Below are positions 33,420-43,151 of a stretch of 64,000 nucleotides of DNA, one piece after another. The stretch lies in contig JBBRYI010000008.1 of NCBI GenBank assembly GCA_038237805.1, positions 62,001 to 126,000 of the forward strand. Reading direction: 5' to 3'. Position numbers and translations under genes: made by a program. Numbering within the stretch: the first letter of the stretch is position 1; each line of letters begins with the position of its first letter. Under the pieces are notes generated by a model. That model was not told where the DNA came from, made no database searches, and saw only the letters and a list, made by a program, of their open reading frames with translations. The stretch is from JBBQFI01 sp038237805 (GTDB lineage: Bacteria; Verrucomicrobiota; Verrucomicrobiia; Chthoniobacterales; UBA10450).

Positions 33420-35657
33420 CTACACGCGCGAGCGGCGACGACCGGTGTTACGCGTGTATTTTATCGGACGGCGTTTCGGCTCGATCTTCGTTAGGCCGGT
33501 GCCGCTTTTCACTTCCATGATCTGATCGCGCAACAAAGCAGCGCGCTCGAACTCAAGATTTGCGGAGGCTTGTTGCATCTCGTCTTCCAACTCGCGCAGT
33601 AGTTCGGTAAGATTAAAATCACCGCCGGCTTCCTGAATGACCGACGCCGCAATCTCGCGACCGCGCAGAATGGTGTGCAAACTTTCCTGCACGGCACGGC
33701 GCACCGTTTGTGGCGTGATCCCATGCGTTTGGTTGTACTCCATCTGTTTCGTCCGGCGATATTCGGAAATCGAAATCAACGCCTGCATGCTTTGCGTCAT
33801 GATATCGGCGAAGAGAACGACTTCGCCGTTTATATGTCGGGCGGCGCGGCCGGCGGTTTGAATGAGCGAAGTCTGGCTGCGCAAAAATCCTTCCTTATCG
33901 GCATCAAGAATCGCGACGAGCGAAACTTCGGGGAGATCGAGACCTTCGCGAAGCAGATTGATGCCGACGAGAATGTCGAAGTCGGCCGCGCGCAAGCCGC
34001 GCAAAATTTCGACCCGCTCAATCGTGTCGATATCGCTGTGCAAATATCGCACCTTCAACCCGACATCGCGCAAGTAATCAGCAAGATCCTCGGCCGTGCG
34101 CTTTGTCAGCGTTGTCACGAGAACACGTTCGTTCTTTTCTACCCGTTGCCGGCAAAGCTCGATTGTTTCGTCGATCTGATTCTTCAACGGCTTGATCGTT
34201 ATTTTTGGATCCAGCAAACCAGTTGGGCGAATGATTTGCTCGACTACGAGCGGTTTGCCGGGCGTGTGAACATCGAATTGATCGGGGGATTCGTCTGTGC
34301 GGGAGAGTTGTAGCGGCGCTGTTTCAGCATCCCCATTTAAGCGACGGTCGGAGACCGCCGCTACAGTTTCACCGGGCAAGACGAAGGGAACCAACTCTTC
34401 TTCACCGATGCGCGCGCGCTTGTGAGGGAAGTACCCAGTGTTGCCGACGATGCTGTTTTTAATTTCGAATTCGGCCGGTGTGGCGCTGACGTAGATGAGC
34501 TGATTCGCCACTTTCATGAATTCCGGAAAATTTAGCGGACGGTTATCAAGAGCGCTCGGTAAACGGAAACCGTAATTAACGAGCACTGTTTTGCGCGACT
34601 TGTCGCCTTCGTACATTCCGCCGATCTGCGGGATGGTGGCGTGCGATTCATCGACCACGAGAAGAAAATCTTTCGGGAAAAAATCGAGGAGCGTAAACGG
34701 TTTCGACCCTGGAGCGCGACCGGAGAGGTGCCGCGAATAGTTTTCGATCCCGTTGCAGAAACCCATTTCCTGCAACATTTCGAGATCGTATTCGGTGCGC
34801 ATTTTCAACCGCTGCGCTTCGAGCAATTTCCCCTGCCCTTCCAGGACCTTGATTCGGTCATCCAGTTCTGCACGAATCGTCTGCAGAGCTCGATTCAATT
34901 TGTCGGCCGGAGTGACGAACTGTTTTGCCGGAAAAAATGTCATTACGCCTAACGACTCATGCGGATGACCAGTCAACGGATCGAACCGCGTAATGGCATC
35001 AATTTCGTCGCCAAAGAATTCAATGCGCACCGCTTCTTCATCCGCCGTCGCGGGATAAACTTCCACGACATCACCGCGGACGCGGAACCGCCCGCGCGTG
35101 AAATTCATGTCATTCCGCTCATACAGCATATCGACGAGGCGACCGAGCACAGCTTCGCGGCCGATTTGTTGTCCGCGTTTTACGGTAAGCAACATGCGCG
35201 CGTAATCTTCCGGCGAGGTGACGCCGTAGATACAGGAAACGCTCGCCACTACGATCACGTCGCGGCGAGAGAGCAGCGCGCTGGTCGCACTTAAACGAAG
35301 CCGCTCGATCTCTTCGTTAATCGAGGAGTCCTTCTCGATGTAAGTATCGGAACGCGGAATGTACGCTTCCGGCTGATAATAATCGAAGTAGCTGACGAAA
35401 TATTCGACCGCGTTGCGGGGAAAGAATTGTTTGAACTCGGAGTAAAGCTGCGCCGCGAGCGTTTTGTTATGCGAAATGACCAGGGTTGGCCGATCCAATT
35501 CGCGAATGACGTTCGCAGCCGTGAAAGTCTTCCCAGAACCGGTGACACCCAACAACGTCTGATGCCGATTCCCGGCCTCGACCGATTTCAGGAGCTTCGC
35601 AATCGCCTGTGCCTGATCGCCGCGCGGTTTGTAATTTGATTCGAGCTGAAATGCCAT
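33420..35657 (-). CDS. uvrB: Excinuclease ABC subunit B with repeat-derived insertion
   Basis: 745 residues from the ATG at 35655-35657; UvrB is usually about 660-690. It is the damage-verification helicase of nucleotide excision repair. Walker A is LLGVTGSGKTFTAANV; the beta-hairpin is in YFDYYQPEAYIP; DEXH-like VVDESHATIPQIGGMY is present; helicase motifs V/VI are LVGINLLREGLDLPEVSLV and LIQTAGRAARH; the C-terminal UVR domain is around ELLRELEDEMQQASANLEFE. Between about residues 420 and 470 there is an extra segment whose start (TVAAVSDRR) is encoded by a copy of repeat D at 34341-34364. CCTAACGA copies lie at 33488 and 34948. Confidence 0.95.
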   Translation of the reverse strand: MAFQLESNYKPRGDQAQAIAKLLKSVEAGNRHQTLLGVTGSGKTFTAANVIRELDRPTLVISHNKTLAAQLYSEFKQFFPRNAVEYFVSYFDYYQPEAYIPRSDTYIEKDSSINEEIERLRLSATSALLSRRDVIVVASVSCIYGVTSPEDYARMLLTVKRGQQIGREAVLGRLVDMLYERNDMNFTRGRFRVRGDVVEVYPATADEEAVRIEFFGDEIDAITRFDPLTGHPHESLGVMTFFPAKQFVTPADKLNRALQTIRAELDDRIKVLEGQGKLLEAQRLKMRTEYDLEMLQEMGFCNGIENYSRHLSGRAPGSKPFTLLDFFPKDFLLVVDESHATIPQIGGMYEGDKSRKTVLVNYGFRLPSALDNRPLNFPEFMKVANQLIYVSATPAEFEIKNSIVGNTGYFPHKRARIGEEELVPFVLPGETVAAVSDRRLNGDAETAPLQLSRTDESPDQFDVHTPGKPLVVEQIIRPTGLLDPKITIKPLKNQIDETIELCRQRVEKNERVLVTTLTKRTAEDLADYLRDVGLKVRYLHSDIDTIERVEILRGLRAADFDILVGINLLREGLDLPEVSLVAILDADKEGFLRSQTSLIQTAGRAARHINGEVVLFADIMTQSMQALISISEYRRTKQMEYNQTHGITPQTVRRAVQESLHTILRGREIAASVIQEAGGDFNLTELLRELEDEMQQASANLEFERAALLRDQIMEVKSGTGLTKIEPKRRPIKYTRNTGRRRSRV
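34341..34364. repeat. Repeat D copy inside uvrB, in frame
   Basis: GCGACGGTCGGAGACCGCCG matches, in reverse, the intergenic units at 16806-16827 and 16877-16903. In uvrB it is read as V-A-A-V-S-D-R-R. Confidence 0.75.
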
Positions 35658-35784
35658 CGCGGTACTATCGCTCAACGGGGATCAGTAAACAACGAGCGCG
35701 CCTTATTTGCGTGCCGAAGAATCAACGTGCTCACCCCAAGCAGACTTGCGGGCTCGTCCCCGTCTTGCTACTAACCTTTCGACG

Positions 35785-36621
35785 ATGAAAATCGAGGCGC
35801 TGCGATCTGTTCCCCTTTTCCGTAATCTGGATGACAACGCGGCGTTTGAACTTTGCAATCTTCTATCGGTACGAGAAGAAGCGGGCGGAACGCCGTTGTT
35901 TTATCGGGGCGATCCGGGCGACGCCATGTATCTCATCGAGACCGGGCGCGTTCGCATCAGCGTGAAAGATGCGGATGGACATGACGCCACTCTGGTAGAA
36001 CTACACGACGGCGAATTCTTCGGCGAGATGGCGATCCTCGACGAGCAACCGCGCTCGGCTGATGCTACGGCCCTGACAAGTACGCGATTGGCTGTCCTGT
36101 CGCGGAGCGATTTTCGCGAGTTCCTGCGCAAGAAACCGGATATCGCGCTCGGGATTTTGACGGCGATGATTCACCGGCTTCGCCGCACGGACGAACTTCT
36201 GCGCCACCGCGTTTCGCGAAATGTGAACGAAGAAGAAGCCGCGCGGCTGACCCTGGCAGATCGCATGGCCGACATGATTGCCGAATTTGGCGGCAGTTGG
36301 AAATTCATCATCACATCGCTCGCGTTTTTTGTCATTTGGGTGCTCGTGAACACCTTCCTGCTCACGCGCAGACCATTCGATCCGTTCCCGTTCATTCTAC
36401 TGAATCTCGCGCTGAATATGATTACCGCGCTACAGGCTCCGATCATCATGATGTCGCAGAATCGACAGGGACTGAAAGATCGATTGCGCGCGGACCTCGA
36501 CTATCGTGTGAATTTAAAAAACGAGCTTCTCCTTTCGGAAGTTATGCAGCGGCTTTCCGCGATCGAGGCCGCTGTCCACGCCAAGACGCCCGAGTACATC
36601 GAATCTGTCAAAACAGATTGA
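35785..36621 (+). CDS. Cyclic-nucleotide-binding domain fused to DUF1003 membrane domain
   Basis: 278 residues from the ATG at 35785; a frame from 35707 adds 26 residues without domain support. Residues 1-120 are a CNB domain: LFYRGDPGDAMYLIETGRVR and the phosphate-binding cassette region GEFFGEMAILDEQPRSADAT, which retains the Gly-Glu and the Arg that contact the cyclic phosphate. A helical linker follows. A DUF1003 domain with two membrane helices (FIITSLAFFVIWVLVNTFLL; FPFILLNLALNMITALQAP) precedes IMMSQNRQGLKDRLRADLDY. It probably senses a cyclic nucleotide at the membrane. It lies 38 bp upstream of the first cyclase of the array, on the same strand. Confidence 0.9.
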   Translation: MKIEALRSVPLFRNLDDNAAFELCNLLSVREEAGGTPLFYRGDPGDAMYLIETGRVRISVKDADGHDATLVELHDGEFFGEMAILDEQPRSADATALTSTRLAVLSRSDFREFLRKKPDIALGILTAMIHRLRRTDELLRHRVSRNVNEEEAARLTLADRMADMIAEFGGSWKFIITSLAFFVIWVLVNTFLLTRRPFDPFPFILLNLALNMITALQAPIIMMSQNRQGLKDRLRADLDYRVNLKNELLLSEVMQRLSAIEAAVHAKTPEYIESVKTD

Positions 36622-36659
36622 ACGAAACGGAAAGCGGGCGCAGAGATCAATTGCCCGTT

Positions 36660-38828
36660 ATGTCCGCTGAGTTTCCTACCGACTTGAAGATGGAGATTGG
36701 CCATGTGCTGGCCATGGACATTGTCGGTTATTCGAAGCTGCTCATTCACGAACAGAGCGAGTTGTTGCAGCGCTTAAATGAAATCGTGCGCGGCACGGAG
36801 CAGTTTCGCGCAGCAGATACACAGGGGAAATTGATCCGTCTGCCAACCGGCGACGGGATGGTCCTCGTATTTTTCAATGACCCAAAAGCGCCCATCGAAT
36901 GCGCGACTGAAATTTCGACCGCACTGAAAAATCATCCGGACATTCAATTGCGGATGGGCATTCACAGCGGGCCGGTCAATGAAGTCCTCGATGTAAATGA
37001 GCGAGCAAATGTGGCCGGCGCTGGAATCGATGTCGCACAGCGCGTGATGGATTGTGGCGATGCCCGACACATTCTCTTATCCAAGCGCGTGGCTGACGAT
37101 CTCGCGCCTTACTCACATTGGAATCCGCATCTGCACGAACTCGGCGAATGCGAGATCAAACACGGCCGCAAGATCTCGCTGGTGAATTTCTACACGAACG
37201 AGATCGGCAATCCGGTGCCCCCGAAGAGATGTCAGGCGGCAATGCAACAAGATGCGGCAAGATCGACAATCGCCGTTGCGTCCGCTTCTCCACGGAAAGG
37301 CGTGCTGACCTGGGCCGCGGTTTTGTTGATCTTTGTATCGAGTGTCGCTTTCTTGATTTTCTCCCGCCAGAGAGCGTCCGAAAAAGCGCGCACGCCAACG
37401 CTGGCAGCAGCCGCGCAGACAAACCCAAAGTCGATCGCGGTTTTGCCCTTCGAAAATTTAAGTCACGATCCCGACAATGCGTATTTCGCTGACGGCATTC
37501 AGGAGGAAATTTTGACACGTTTATCCAAGATTGCGGATCTGAAGGTCATCTCGCGCACTTCAACGCAGCGTTATAAAAGCGCGCCTGAAAATCTGCTTGA
37601 GATCGCGAAGCAACTTGGCGTCGCGCACATCCTCGAAGGCACGGTGCAGAAAGCGGCTGATCAGGTTCGCGTAAATGTTCAGCTCCTCAACGCGCAGAAC
37701 GACTCGCATCTGTGGGCCGAAAAATACGATCGCAAGCTCACCGACATCTTTGCGGTCGAAAGCGAGATCGCGACCAAGATTGCAGACACGTTGCAAGCGA
37801 AACTCACCGGCGCCGAGCAAAGAGCGATCACGGTGCGTCCCACTGAGAATAGCGAGGCACATCAACTATATTTAAAGGGTAGGTACTACTGGAACAAATT
37901 CATGGCGCCAGGCTTTGAAAAGAGCCGCGATTATTATCAACAGGCGATCGAGTTGGATCCGACCTACGCACTCGCCTATGCTGGTTTAGCCGATTACTAC
38001 GGCTTCGCTTTTGCTAACGGCATCGTACCACCCGAGGAAAAATGGGCCAAGGCGGAAGAGGACACAGCCAACAAAGCGCTGTCCCTGGATCCGACCTTGG
38101 GCGAGGCATATAATCCACTGGCGGCCGTTAAGCTGTACTACTATCGCGATTGGCCCACCGCCGAACATTATTTTCATCGTGGCATCGAGCTGAGTCCGAA
38201 CTTCGCGGAGATTCACCATCACTACGCGCTCTGTTTAGTCCTCTTCGGTCGCAATGACGAAGCGCTCGCCGAAATTCGCCGCGCCCTTGAACTTGATCCG
38301 CTCTCAGTCCGTTTCAATCTCAGTTGGGCCCGACTGCTTTTCTTCCTGCGCCAATATGACGGGGCCATCGAGCAATTCCGCAGGACAATAGAGTTGGAGC
38401 CAAATTATGCAGTGCCACACGAGTGGCTCGGTTACGCCTACGAGAAAACTGGGCGACAGAAGGAAGCCGTCGCCGAATGGGCCAAGGCGCTAACTCTAAG
38501 CGATGAGAGCGAACAGGCGTCGTTACTTGAAAACACTAACACGAGGCTCGGCTTCGATTCGGCAGTTCGCGCTTTAGCGCAAAAGAGACTCGACTACTTG
38601 AACGAAAAAACGGGTCGCGGCGATTACGTCTCGACCGTCGAATATGTCCTAACCTACATGCGATTGGGCGACAAGGAACGAGCGTTCGCTTCTCTCGCCA
38701 AAGCCCTCGCGGAACGCACGCGGTTAGCGCTCGAAATCAAGATTAATCCCGTGTTCGATTCGCTTCGAAATGACCCGCGTTTTGAAAAAATCGTAAGCTC
38801 GCTAGCGCCAAAAGACATTAAACAATAA
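36660..38828 (+). CDS. Class III nucleotide cyclase - TolB-like - TPR protein, copy 1
   Basis: 722 residues from the ATG at 36660; a longer frame from 36297 only overlaps the CNB gene. Order: cyclase homology domain (about 10-180), one membrane helix (214-235), TolB/FlgO-like domain (256-385, KSIAVLPFENLSHDPDNAYF), then TPRs (about 395-640). Metal-binding Asp residues are D20 (LAMDIVGYS) and D65 (PTGDG). The transition-state Arg is R128 (GIDVAQR), but the preceding catalytic Asn is Asp here (D124). The base-recognition Lys and Asp of adenylate cyclases appear as Leu61 and Asn117 in my alignment. The cyclase would be cytoplasmic and the TPRs periplasmic. It is 5 bp from the next copy. Confidence 0.9.
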   Translation: MSAEFPTDLKMEIGHVLAMDIVGYSKLLIHEQSELLQRLNEIVRGTEQFRAADTQGKLIRLPTGDGMVLVFFNDPKAPIECATEISTALKNHPDIQLRMGIHSGPVNEVLDVNERANVAGAGIDVAQRVMDCGDARHILLSKRVADDLAPYSHWNPHLHELGECEIKHGRKISLVNFYTNEIGNPVPPKRCQAAMQQDAARSTIAVASASPRKGVLTWAAVLLIFVSSVAFLIFSRQRASEKARTPTLAAAAQTNPKSIAVLPFENLSHDPDNAYFADGIQEEILTRLSKIADLKVISRTSTQRYKSAPENLLEIAKQLGVAHILEGTVQKAADQVRVNVQLLNAQNDSHLWAEKYDRKLTDIFAVESEIATKIADTLQAKLTGAEQRAITVRPTENSEAHQLYLKGRYYWNKFMAPGFEKSRDYYQQAIELDPTYALAYAGLADYYGFAFANGIVPPEEKWAKAEEDTANKALSLDPTLGEAYNPLAAVKLYYYRDWPTAEHYFHRGIELSPNFAEIHHHYALCLVLFGRNDEALAEIRRALELDPLSVRFNLSWARLLFFLRQYDGAIEQFRRTIELEPNYAVPHEWLGYAYEKTGRQKEAVAEWAKALTLSDESEQASLLENTNTRLGFDSAVRALAQKRLDYLNEKTGRGDYVSTVEYVLTYMRLGDKERAFASLAKALAERTRLALEIKINPVFDSLRNDPRFEKIVSSLAPKDIKQ

Positions 38829-38833
38829 GAAGT

Positions 38834-40972
38834 GTGATGCCCGCTGAACGCGAGTCCGACCTTCGAATGGAGATCGGCCATGTCCTGGCCATCGACATTG
38901 TGGGCTACTCGAAATTGCTTATTCATGAGCAGAGCGAATTGCAGCAGCGCTTGAACGAAATCGTGCGCGGAACGAATCAATTCCGTGTGGCCGATGAACA
39001 GGGAAAATTGATTCGATTGCCAACTGGCGATGGGATGGCGTTGGTGTTCTTCAATGATCCGAAAGCGCCGATTGAATGCGCAACCGAGATTGCAATGGCG
39101 GTAAAGAATCATCCAGACATTCAGCTCCGCATCGGCATTCACAGCGGGCCGGTCAATCAAGTTCTCGATGTGAACGAGCGAACGAATGTAGCCGGTGCTG
39201 GCATCGACATTGCGCAGCGCGTCATGGATTGCGGCGATGCCGGTCACATTCTTTTGTCCAAACGTGTGGCCGATGATCTTGCGCCGTACTCTCGTTGGAA
39301 TCCACATCTGCACGAACTTGGCGAATGCGAAGTAAAACACGGGCGAAAACTTTCATTAGTCAATTTCTACACCGATGCGTTGGGTAACCCAAGCGTTCCG
39401 CAGAAATTCAAAACAACCTACGCACGAGCGGACAAAGTTGTCCGGAACGTCCGATCGTCGCGATGGATGAAGGTCGCGTGGCCGGTCGTCGGCTGTCTGC
39501 TAATTGTCGGTACCGCGATTGGGTTCGTTCGCTATTGGCAAAGCAGAGTGAACTTGGCGCCGCGGAATTTGGTCGCTTCGTCGAGACGTTCCCTGCCCGA
39601 GAAAATTATAGCGGTGCTGCCGTTCAAGCCTTTGCTCGCCGCAAGCCGCGACGAATCCCTCGAGATCGGAATGGCAGACACATTGATCACGAAATTGGGC
39701 AGCTTGAGACACATCATCGTGCGGCCGGTGAGCGCGGTGCGCAGGTACGCGGGCCTGGAGCAGGACCCGATCGCCGCCGGCCGCGAACAGGGAGTTGATG
39801 CAGTGCTGGATGGGAGTGTGCAGAAATCCGGCGAGCGCATTCGCGTAACGGTGCGGCTGTTGAGTGTGGCCGACGGGCAGCAGCTTTGGGCCGATAAATT
39901 TGAAGAGAAATTTACCGACATATTTTCGGTGCAGGATTCCATATCGGAGCGAGTGGCTGCGGCCTTGGCGGTGACACTGACGGGCGCGGATAAAAAGCAA
40001 CTCACCAAGCGTTACACTGAAAACGCCGAAGCTTATCAGCTCTACCTGAGAGGTCGCTACTATGCGGGCAAGTACACACCGGAAGGAACGAAGAAAGCGA
40101 TCGAGTCTTTCGATAAAGCGATTGCCCTCGATCCGAAGTACGCGCTGGCCTACGATGGCCTTGCGTATTGTTACTATGCTTCCGATTGGTTCGGGTCGCC
40201 CAAAGAGACATTTGCCAAAGGCAGGGCGTTGGCACAGAAAGCTCTGGAGATTGACCCCGCGCTGGCCGAAGCGCACGTCTCACTTGGCCTTCTCAAGGCC
40301 TGGGCCGATTACGACTGGCCGGGCGCGGAGAGAGAATTCCAGCGTGCGTTTGAACTGAACCCGAATTATCCACCCGCCCACCTTTGGTATGGTTACTATT
40401 TGATGGCTTTCGCGAAGCTTGACGAAAGCATCGCTGAGATAAAACGCGCGATCGAGCTGGATCCGCTCTCGGCGGAGGCGAACACATGTTTGGGCATCGC
40501 GCTGCTCTTCGGCCATCGGTATGATGAAGCGCTGCAACAACTCCGCAGGACCGTTGAGGCGGAGCCAGACTACTGGATTGCGCACCTTTACTTCGCGCGT
40601 GCGTTGGGGAGAAAAGGAGAATTTTCCGGTGCCATCGCGGAACTCAAAAGAACCACGCTCATCGAAGGCGCGCCTGCCGAAGTGACATCCGCATTAGGAT
40701 ATGCTTACGCCGTCTCGGGAAACAAAGCTGAAGCGGAGAAGATCATCCTCCAACTGAAAGAGCAGTCGAAACAATTCTATGTCCCGCCGTATAGCATCGC
40801 CACCATCTATGCCGGACTCGGAGATAAAGAGCGAGCCTTTGAATATCTCGAAACGGAATACGCGAACGGCGCTTACTACCTCAATTACGTCAGGGTCGAT
40901 CCTGAACTCGATACCCTGCGCTCGGATCCTCGCTTTGCCGACCTTTTGCGCCGTGTCAGGCTCGCGCCGTGA
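38834..40972 (+). CDS. Class III nucleotide cyclase - TolB-like - TPR protein, copy 2
   Basis: 712 residues with the same order of domains as the gene upstream: cyclase domain (12-180) with LAIDIVGYS and PTGDG metal ligands and GIDIAQR (Asp for the catalytic Asn), a membrane helix at about 212-232 (AWPVVGCLLIVGTAIGFVRY), a TolB-like domain (KIIAVLPFKPLLAASRDESL) and TPRs (YALAYDGLAYCYYASDWFG onward). The cyclase domain is very close to copy 1, while the periplasmic half is more divergent, as expected if the sensor part evolves to new ligands or partners. Two Met codons compete for the start (38834, 38837). Confidence 0.9.
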   Translation: MMPAERESDLRMEIGHVLAIDIVGYSKLLIHEQSELQQRLNEIVRGTNQFRVADEQGKLIRLPTGDGMALVFFNDPKAPIECATEIAMAVKNHPDIQLRIGIHSGPVNQVLDVNERTNVAGAGIDIAQRVMDCGDAGHILLSKRVADDLAPYSRWNPHLHELGECEVKHGRKLSLVNFYTDALGNPSVPQKFKTTYARADKVVRNVRSSRWMKVAWPVVGCLLIVGTAIGFVRYWQSRVNLAPRNLVASSRRSLPEKIIAVLPFKPLLAASRDESLEIGMADTLITKLGSLRHIIVRPVSAVRRYAGLEQDPIAAGREQGVDAVLDGSVQKSGERIRVTVRLLSVADGQQLWADKFEEKFTDIFSVQDSISERVAAALAVTLTGADKKQLTKRYTENAEAYQLYLRGRYYAGKYTPEGTKKAIESFDKAIALDPKYALAYDGLAYCYYASDWFGSPKETFAKGRALAQKALEIDPALAEAHVSLGLLKAWADYDWPGAEREFQRAFELNPNYPPAHLWYGYYLMAFAKLDESIAEIKRAIELDPLSAEANTCLGIALLFGHRYDEALQQLRRTVEAEPDYWIAHLYFARALGRKGEFSGAIAELKRTTLIEGAPAEVTSALGYAYAVSGNKAEAEKIILQLKEQSKQFYVPPYSIATIYAGLGDKERAFEYLETEYANGAYYLNYVRVDPELDTLRSDPRFADLLRRVRLAP

Positions 40973-40977
40973 AGTTT

Positions 40978-41007
40978 GTCATTCTGAGCGAAGTCGAGGA
41001 ATCTTTC
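40978..41007. repeat. Repeat B, single arm, inside the cyclase operon
   Basis: GTCATTCTGAGCGAAGTCGA followed by GGAATCTTT: one arm only, in the 49-bp gap between copies 2 and 3. Confidence 0.75.
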
Positions 41008-41021
41008 ACTATTAATTAAGA

Positions 41022-43151
41022 ATGTCAGCCGACGTTGAATCCGATCCCGAGATGGAGATCGGTCATGTCCTGGCCATGGACATTGTCGGTTACTCGAAGT
41101 CGCTCATTCACGAGCAGAGCGAATTATTGCACCGATTGAATGAAATTGTGCGCGCGACGAATCAATTCCGCTCCGCGGATGCGCAGGGAAAATTGATTCG
41201 ATTACCGACAGGCGATGGAATGGCGCTGGTCTTCTTCAACGATCCGAAAGCGCCGATCGAGTGTGCCACTGAAATTGCGACCGCGCTGAAAAGTCATCCA
41301 AACGTTCAATTGCGAATGGGAATTCACAGCGGTCCGATTAATAAAGTTCTGGATGTAAACGAACGCACGAATGTGGCGGGCGCGGGAATCGATCTCGCAC
41401 AGCGCGTTATGGATTGCGGCGATGCCGGTCACATTTTTTTATCTAAGCGCGTGGCGGATGATCTCGCGCCGTATTCTCGCTGGAATCCACATCTGCACGA
41501 GCTCGGTGAATGCGAAGTAAAACACGGTCGCAAGATTTCGTTAGTCAACTTCTATACAGATGAAGTTGGCAATCCTGCGTGGCCCGAAAAATTGAGCCGC
41601 AAAAAAATAGTCGCGACCACCGTGCGCTGGCGCAAACCCGCGATAATTGGCGCGCTAATTTTGTCCGTCATCCTCCTGGCCTGGGTTTTTTTCTGGCATG
41701 ATGGGGCACGGAAATCGACGAGTCCGTTTTCGGGAACATCGCAGTCCGCTGCCGATAGAAAAATCGCCGTCCTTCCTTTCAAACCTTTAGTAATCGAGAA
41801 TCGCGATGCTGTTTTGGAAATGGGCATGGCGGACACGCTCATCACCAAGCTGAGCAACAGTCGGGAAATTATTGTTCGCTCGCTGAACTCCGTGCGCAGA
41901 TATGGCGGTTTGGAGCAGGACCCTTTGGCCGCAGGACGCGAGCTCGAAGTTAACGCGGTGCTGGAGGGAAGCGTTCAGAAAGCGGGCGATCAGATAAGAG
42001 TCACGGCGCGGTTAATTAATGTGGCGGACGGCGCCTCGCTTTGGGCGGCCACCTTCGACGAAAAATTCACGGACGTTTTCGCCGTGCAAAACGCTATCTC
42101 GCAAAAAGTGGCCGACGCCCTTGCTCTCCGGCTGAGCGGGGAAGAAAAGAAACGCCTGACGCAACGTGACACCGAAAACGTCGAAGCTTATCAGCTTTAT
42201 CTGACCGGACGTTATCACTATGCCAGGCTTATTCCGCCCGAGATCAGGACAGCTATTGGTTTTTTTCAACAGGCGATTGATTTGGATCCCCATTACGCCC
42301 TGGCGTATTTTGGATTAGCGGAGGCGAGTCGTTCTCTTGCCATCACCTCCGATGTGCGCTCCAAAGATTCGCTTCCGCAAGCCAAGGCGGCGGCAGAAAA
42401 AGCACTGGAAATTGATGAGTCGCTTGCGGAAGCGCACGCCTCCCTGTCGTTCACCATCTGTTGGTTCGAATGGGACTGGACTGGGGCTGAGAAGGAAGCT
42501 AAACGCGCCATCGCGCTCAATCCTAATTCTGCATATGCCCACTTCGCGTACGCTCATGTACTTTCTATTCTTGGGCATCACAAGGAAGCCATCGTTGAAA
42601 GCGCGCGAGCATGTGAGATAGAGCCAGTGTACCTGCTGTTCCGCGCGCTGGACGGTATGTTTCTGCATCACGCCCGACGTGATGATGAAGCTTACGCCAG
42701 TTTGCAAAAAGCTCTTGCGCTCGATCCGAATTTTTGGATCACGCATCTTACTATAGGAAAAGTTTTTACCGCGCAGCGCAAATATCCCGAAGCCATCGCT
42801 GAGTTTAGTAAGGCCCAAGAATTGTCACACGGAAACTCCGAAGCGGTCGCGTCGATCGGTTATGCCGCGGCGTTGTCTGGTGATATGGCGAAAGCGCGAG
42901 AGGTGCTGGAAAAATTGAAAGAAACATCCCATCAACATTACGTCCCTCCGGTTACCATCGCTTTAGTTTATAACGGGTTAGGGCAGCAAGATGACGCGCT
43001 GTTCTGGCTGGAAAAGGCATGCGACGAACGCGACGTGCGCCTTACTCTTCTGAAAGTCGATCCGAAATGGGACTCGTTTCGTTCCAATCCGCGTTTTGCT
43101 GCAGTTCTCATGCGCATCGGTCTCGGCTCTTCAGACGCGAAGACGCCATGA
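41022..43151 (+). CDS. Class III nucleotide cyclase - TolB-like - TPR protein, copy 3
   Basis: 709 residues. Cyclase domain at 10-180 with LAMDIVGYS and PTGDG and, again, Asp for the catalytic Asn (GIDLAQR). A membrane helix is at about 205-225 (PAIIGALILSVILLAWVFFW). The TolB-like domain starts KIAVLPFKPLVIENRDAVLE and is closest to copy 2. TPRs follow (YALAYFGLAEASRSLAITS; YAHFAYAHVLSILGHHKEAI). The stop overlaps the start of the next gene as ATGA. Copy 3 has Ser for Leu/Lys after the first metal Asp (GYSKSLIHEQ). Confidence 0.9.
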   Translation: MSADVESDPEMEIGHVLAMDIVGYSKSLIHEQSELLHRLNEIVRATNQFRSADAQGKLIRLPTGDGMALVFFNDPKAPIECATEIATALKSHPNVQLRMGIHSGPINKVLDVNERTNVAGAGIDLAQRVMDCGDAGHIFLSKRVADDLAPYSRWNPHLHELGECEVKHGRKISLVNFYTDEVGNPAWPEKLSRKKIVATTVRWRKPAIIGALILSVILLAWVFFWHDGARKSTSPFSGTSQSAADRKIAVLPFKPLVIENRDAVLEMGMADTLITKLSNSREIIVRSLNSVRRYGGLEQDPLAAGRELEVNAVLEGSVQKAGDQIRVTARLINVADGASLWAATFDEKFTDVFAVQNAISQKVADALALRLSGEEKKRLTQRDTENVEAYQLYLTGRYHYARLIPPEIRTAIGFFQQAIDLDPHYALAYFGLAEASRSLAITSDVRSKDSLPQAKAAAEKALEIDESLAEAHASLSFTICWFEWDWTGAEKEAKRAIALNPNSAYAHFAYAHVLSILGHHKEAIVESARACEIEPVYLLFRALDGMFLHHARRDDEAYASLQKALALDPNFWITHLTIGKVFTAQRKYPEAIAEFSKAQELSHGNSEAVASIGYAAALSGDMAKAREVLEKLKETSHQHYVPPVTIALVYNGLGQQDDALFWLEKACDERDVRLTLLKVDPKWDSFRSNPRFAAVLMRIGLGSSDAKTP

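Noticed and set aside
33675..34313. Plus-strand ORF of 212 residues opposite uvrB
   Set aside because: It is a shadow of conserved uvrB helicase codons, with no domain or ribosome-binding site.
36297..36659. N-terminal extension of the first cyclase gene
   Set aside because: It overlaps the CNB-DUF1003 gene in another frame; the cyclase domain begins just after the ATG at 36660.
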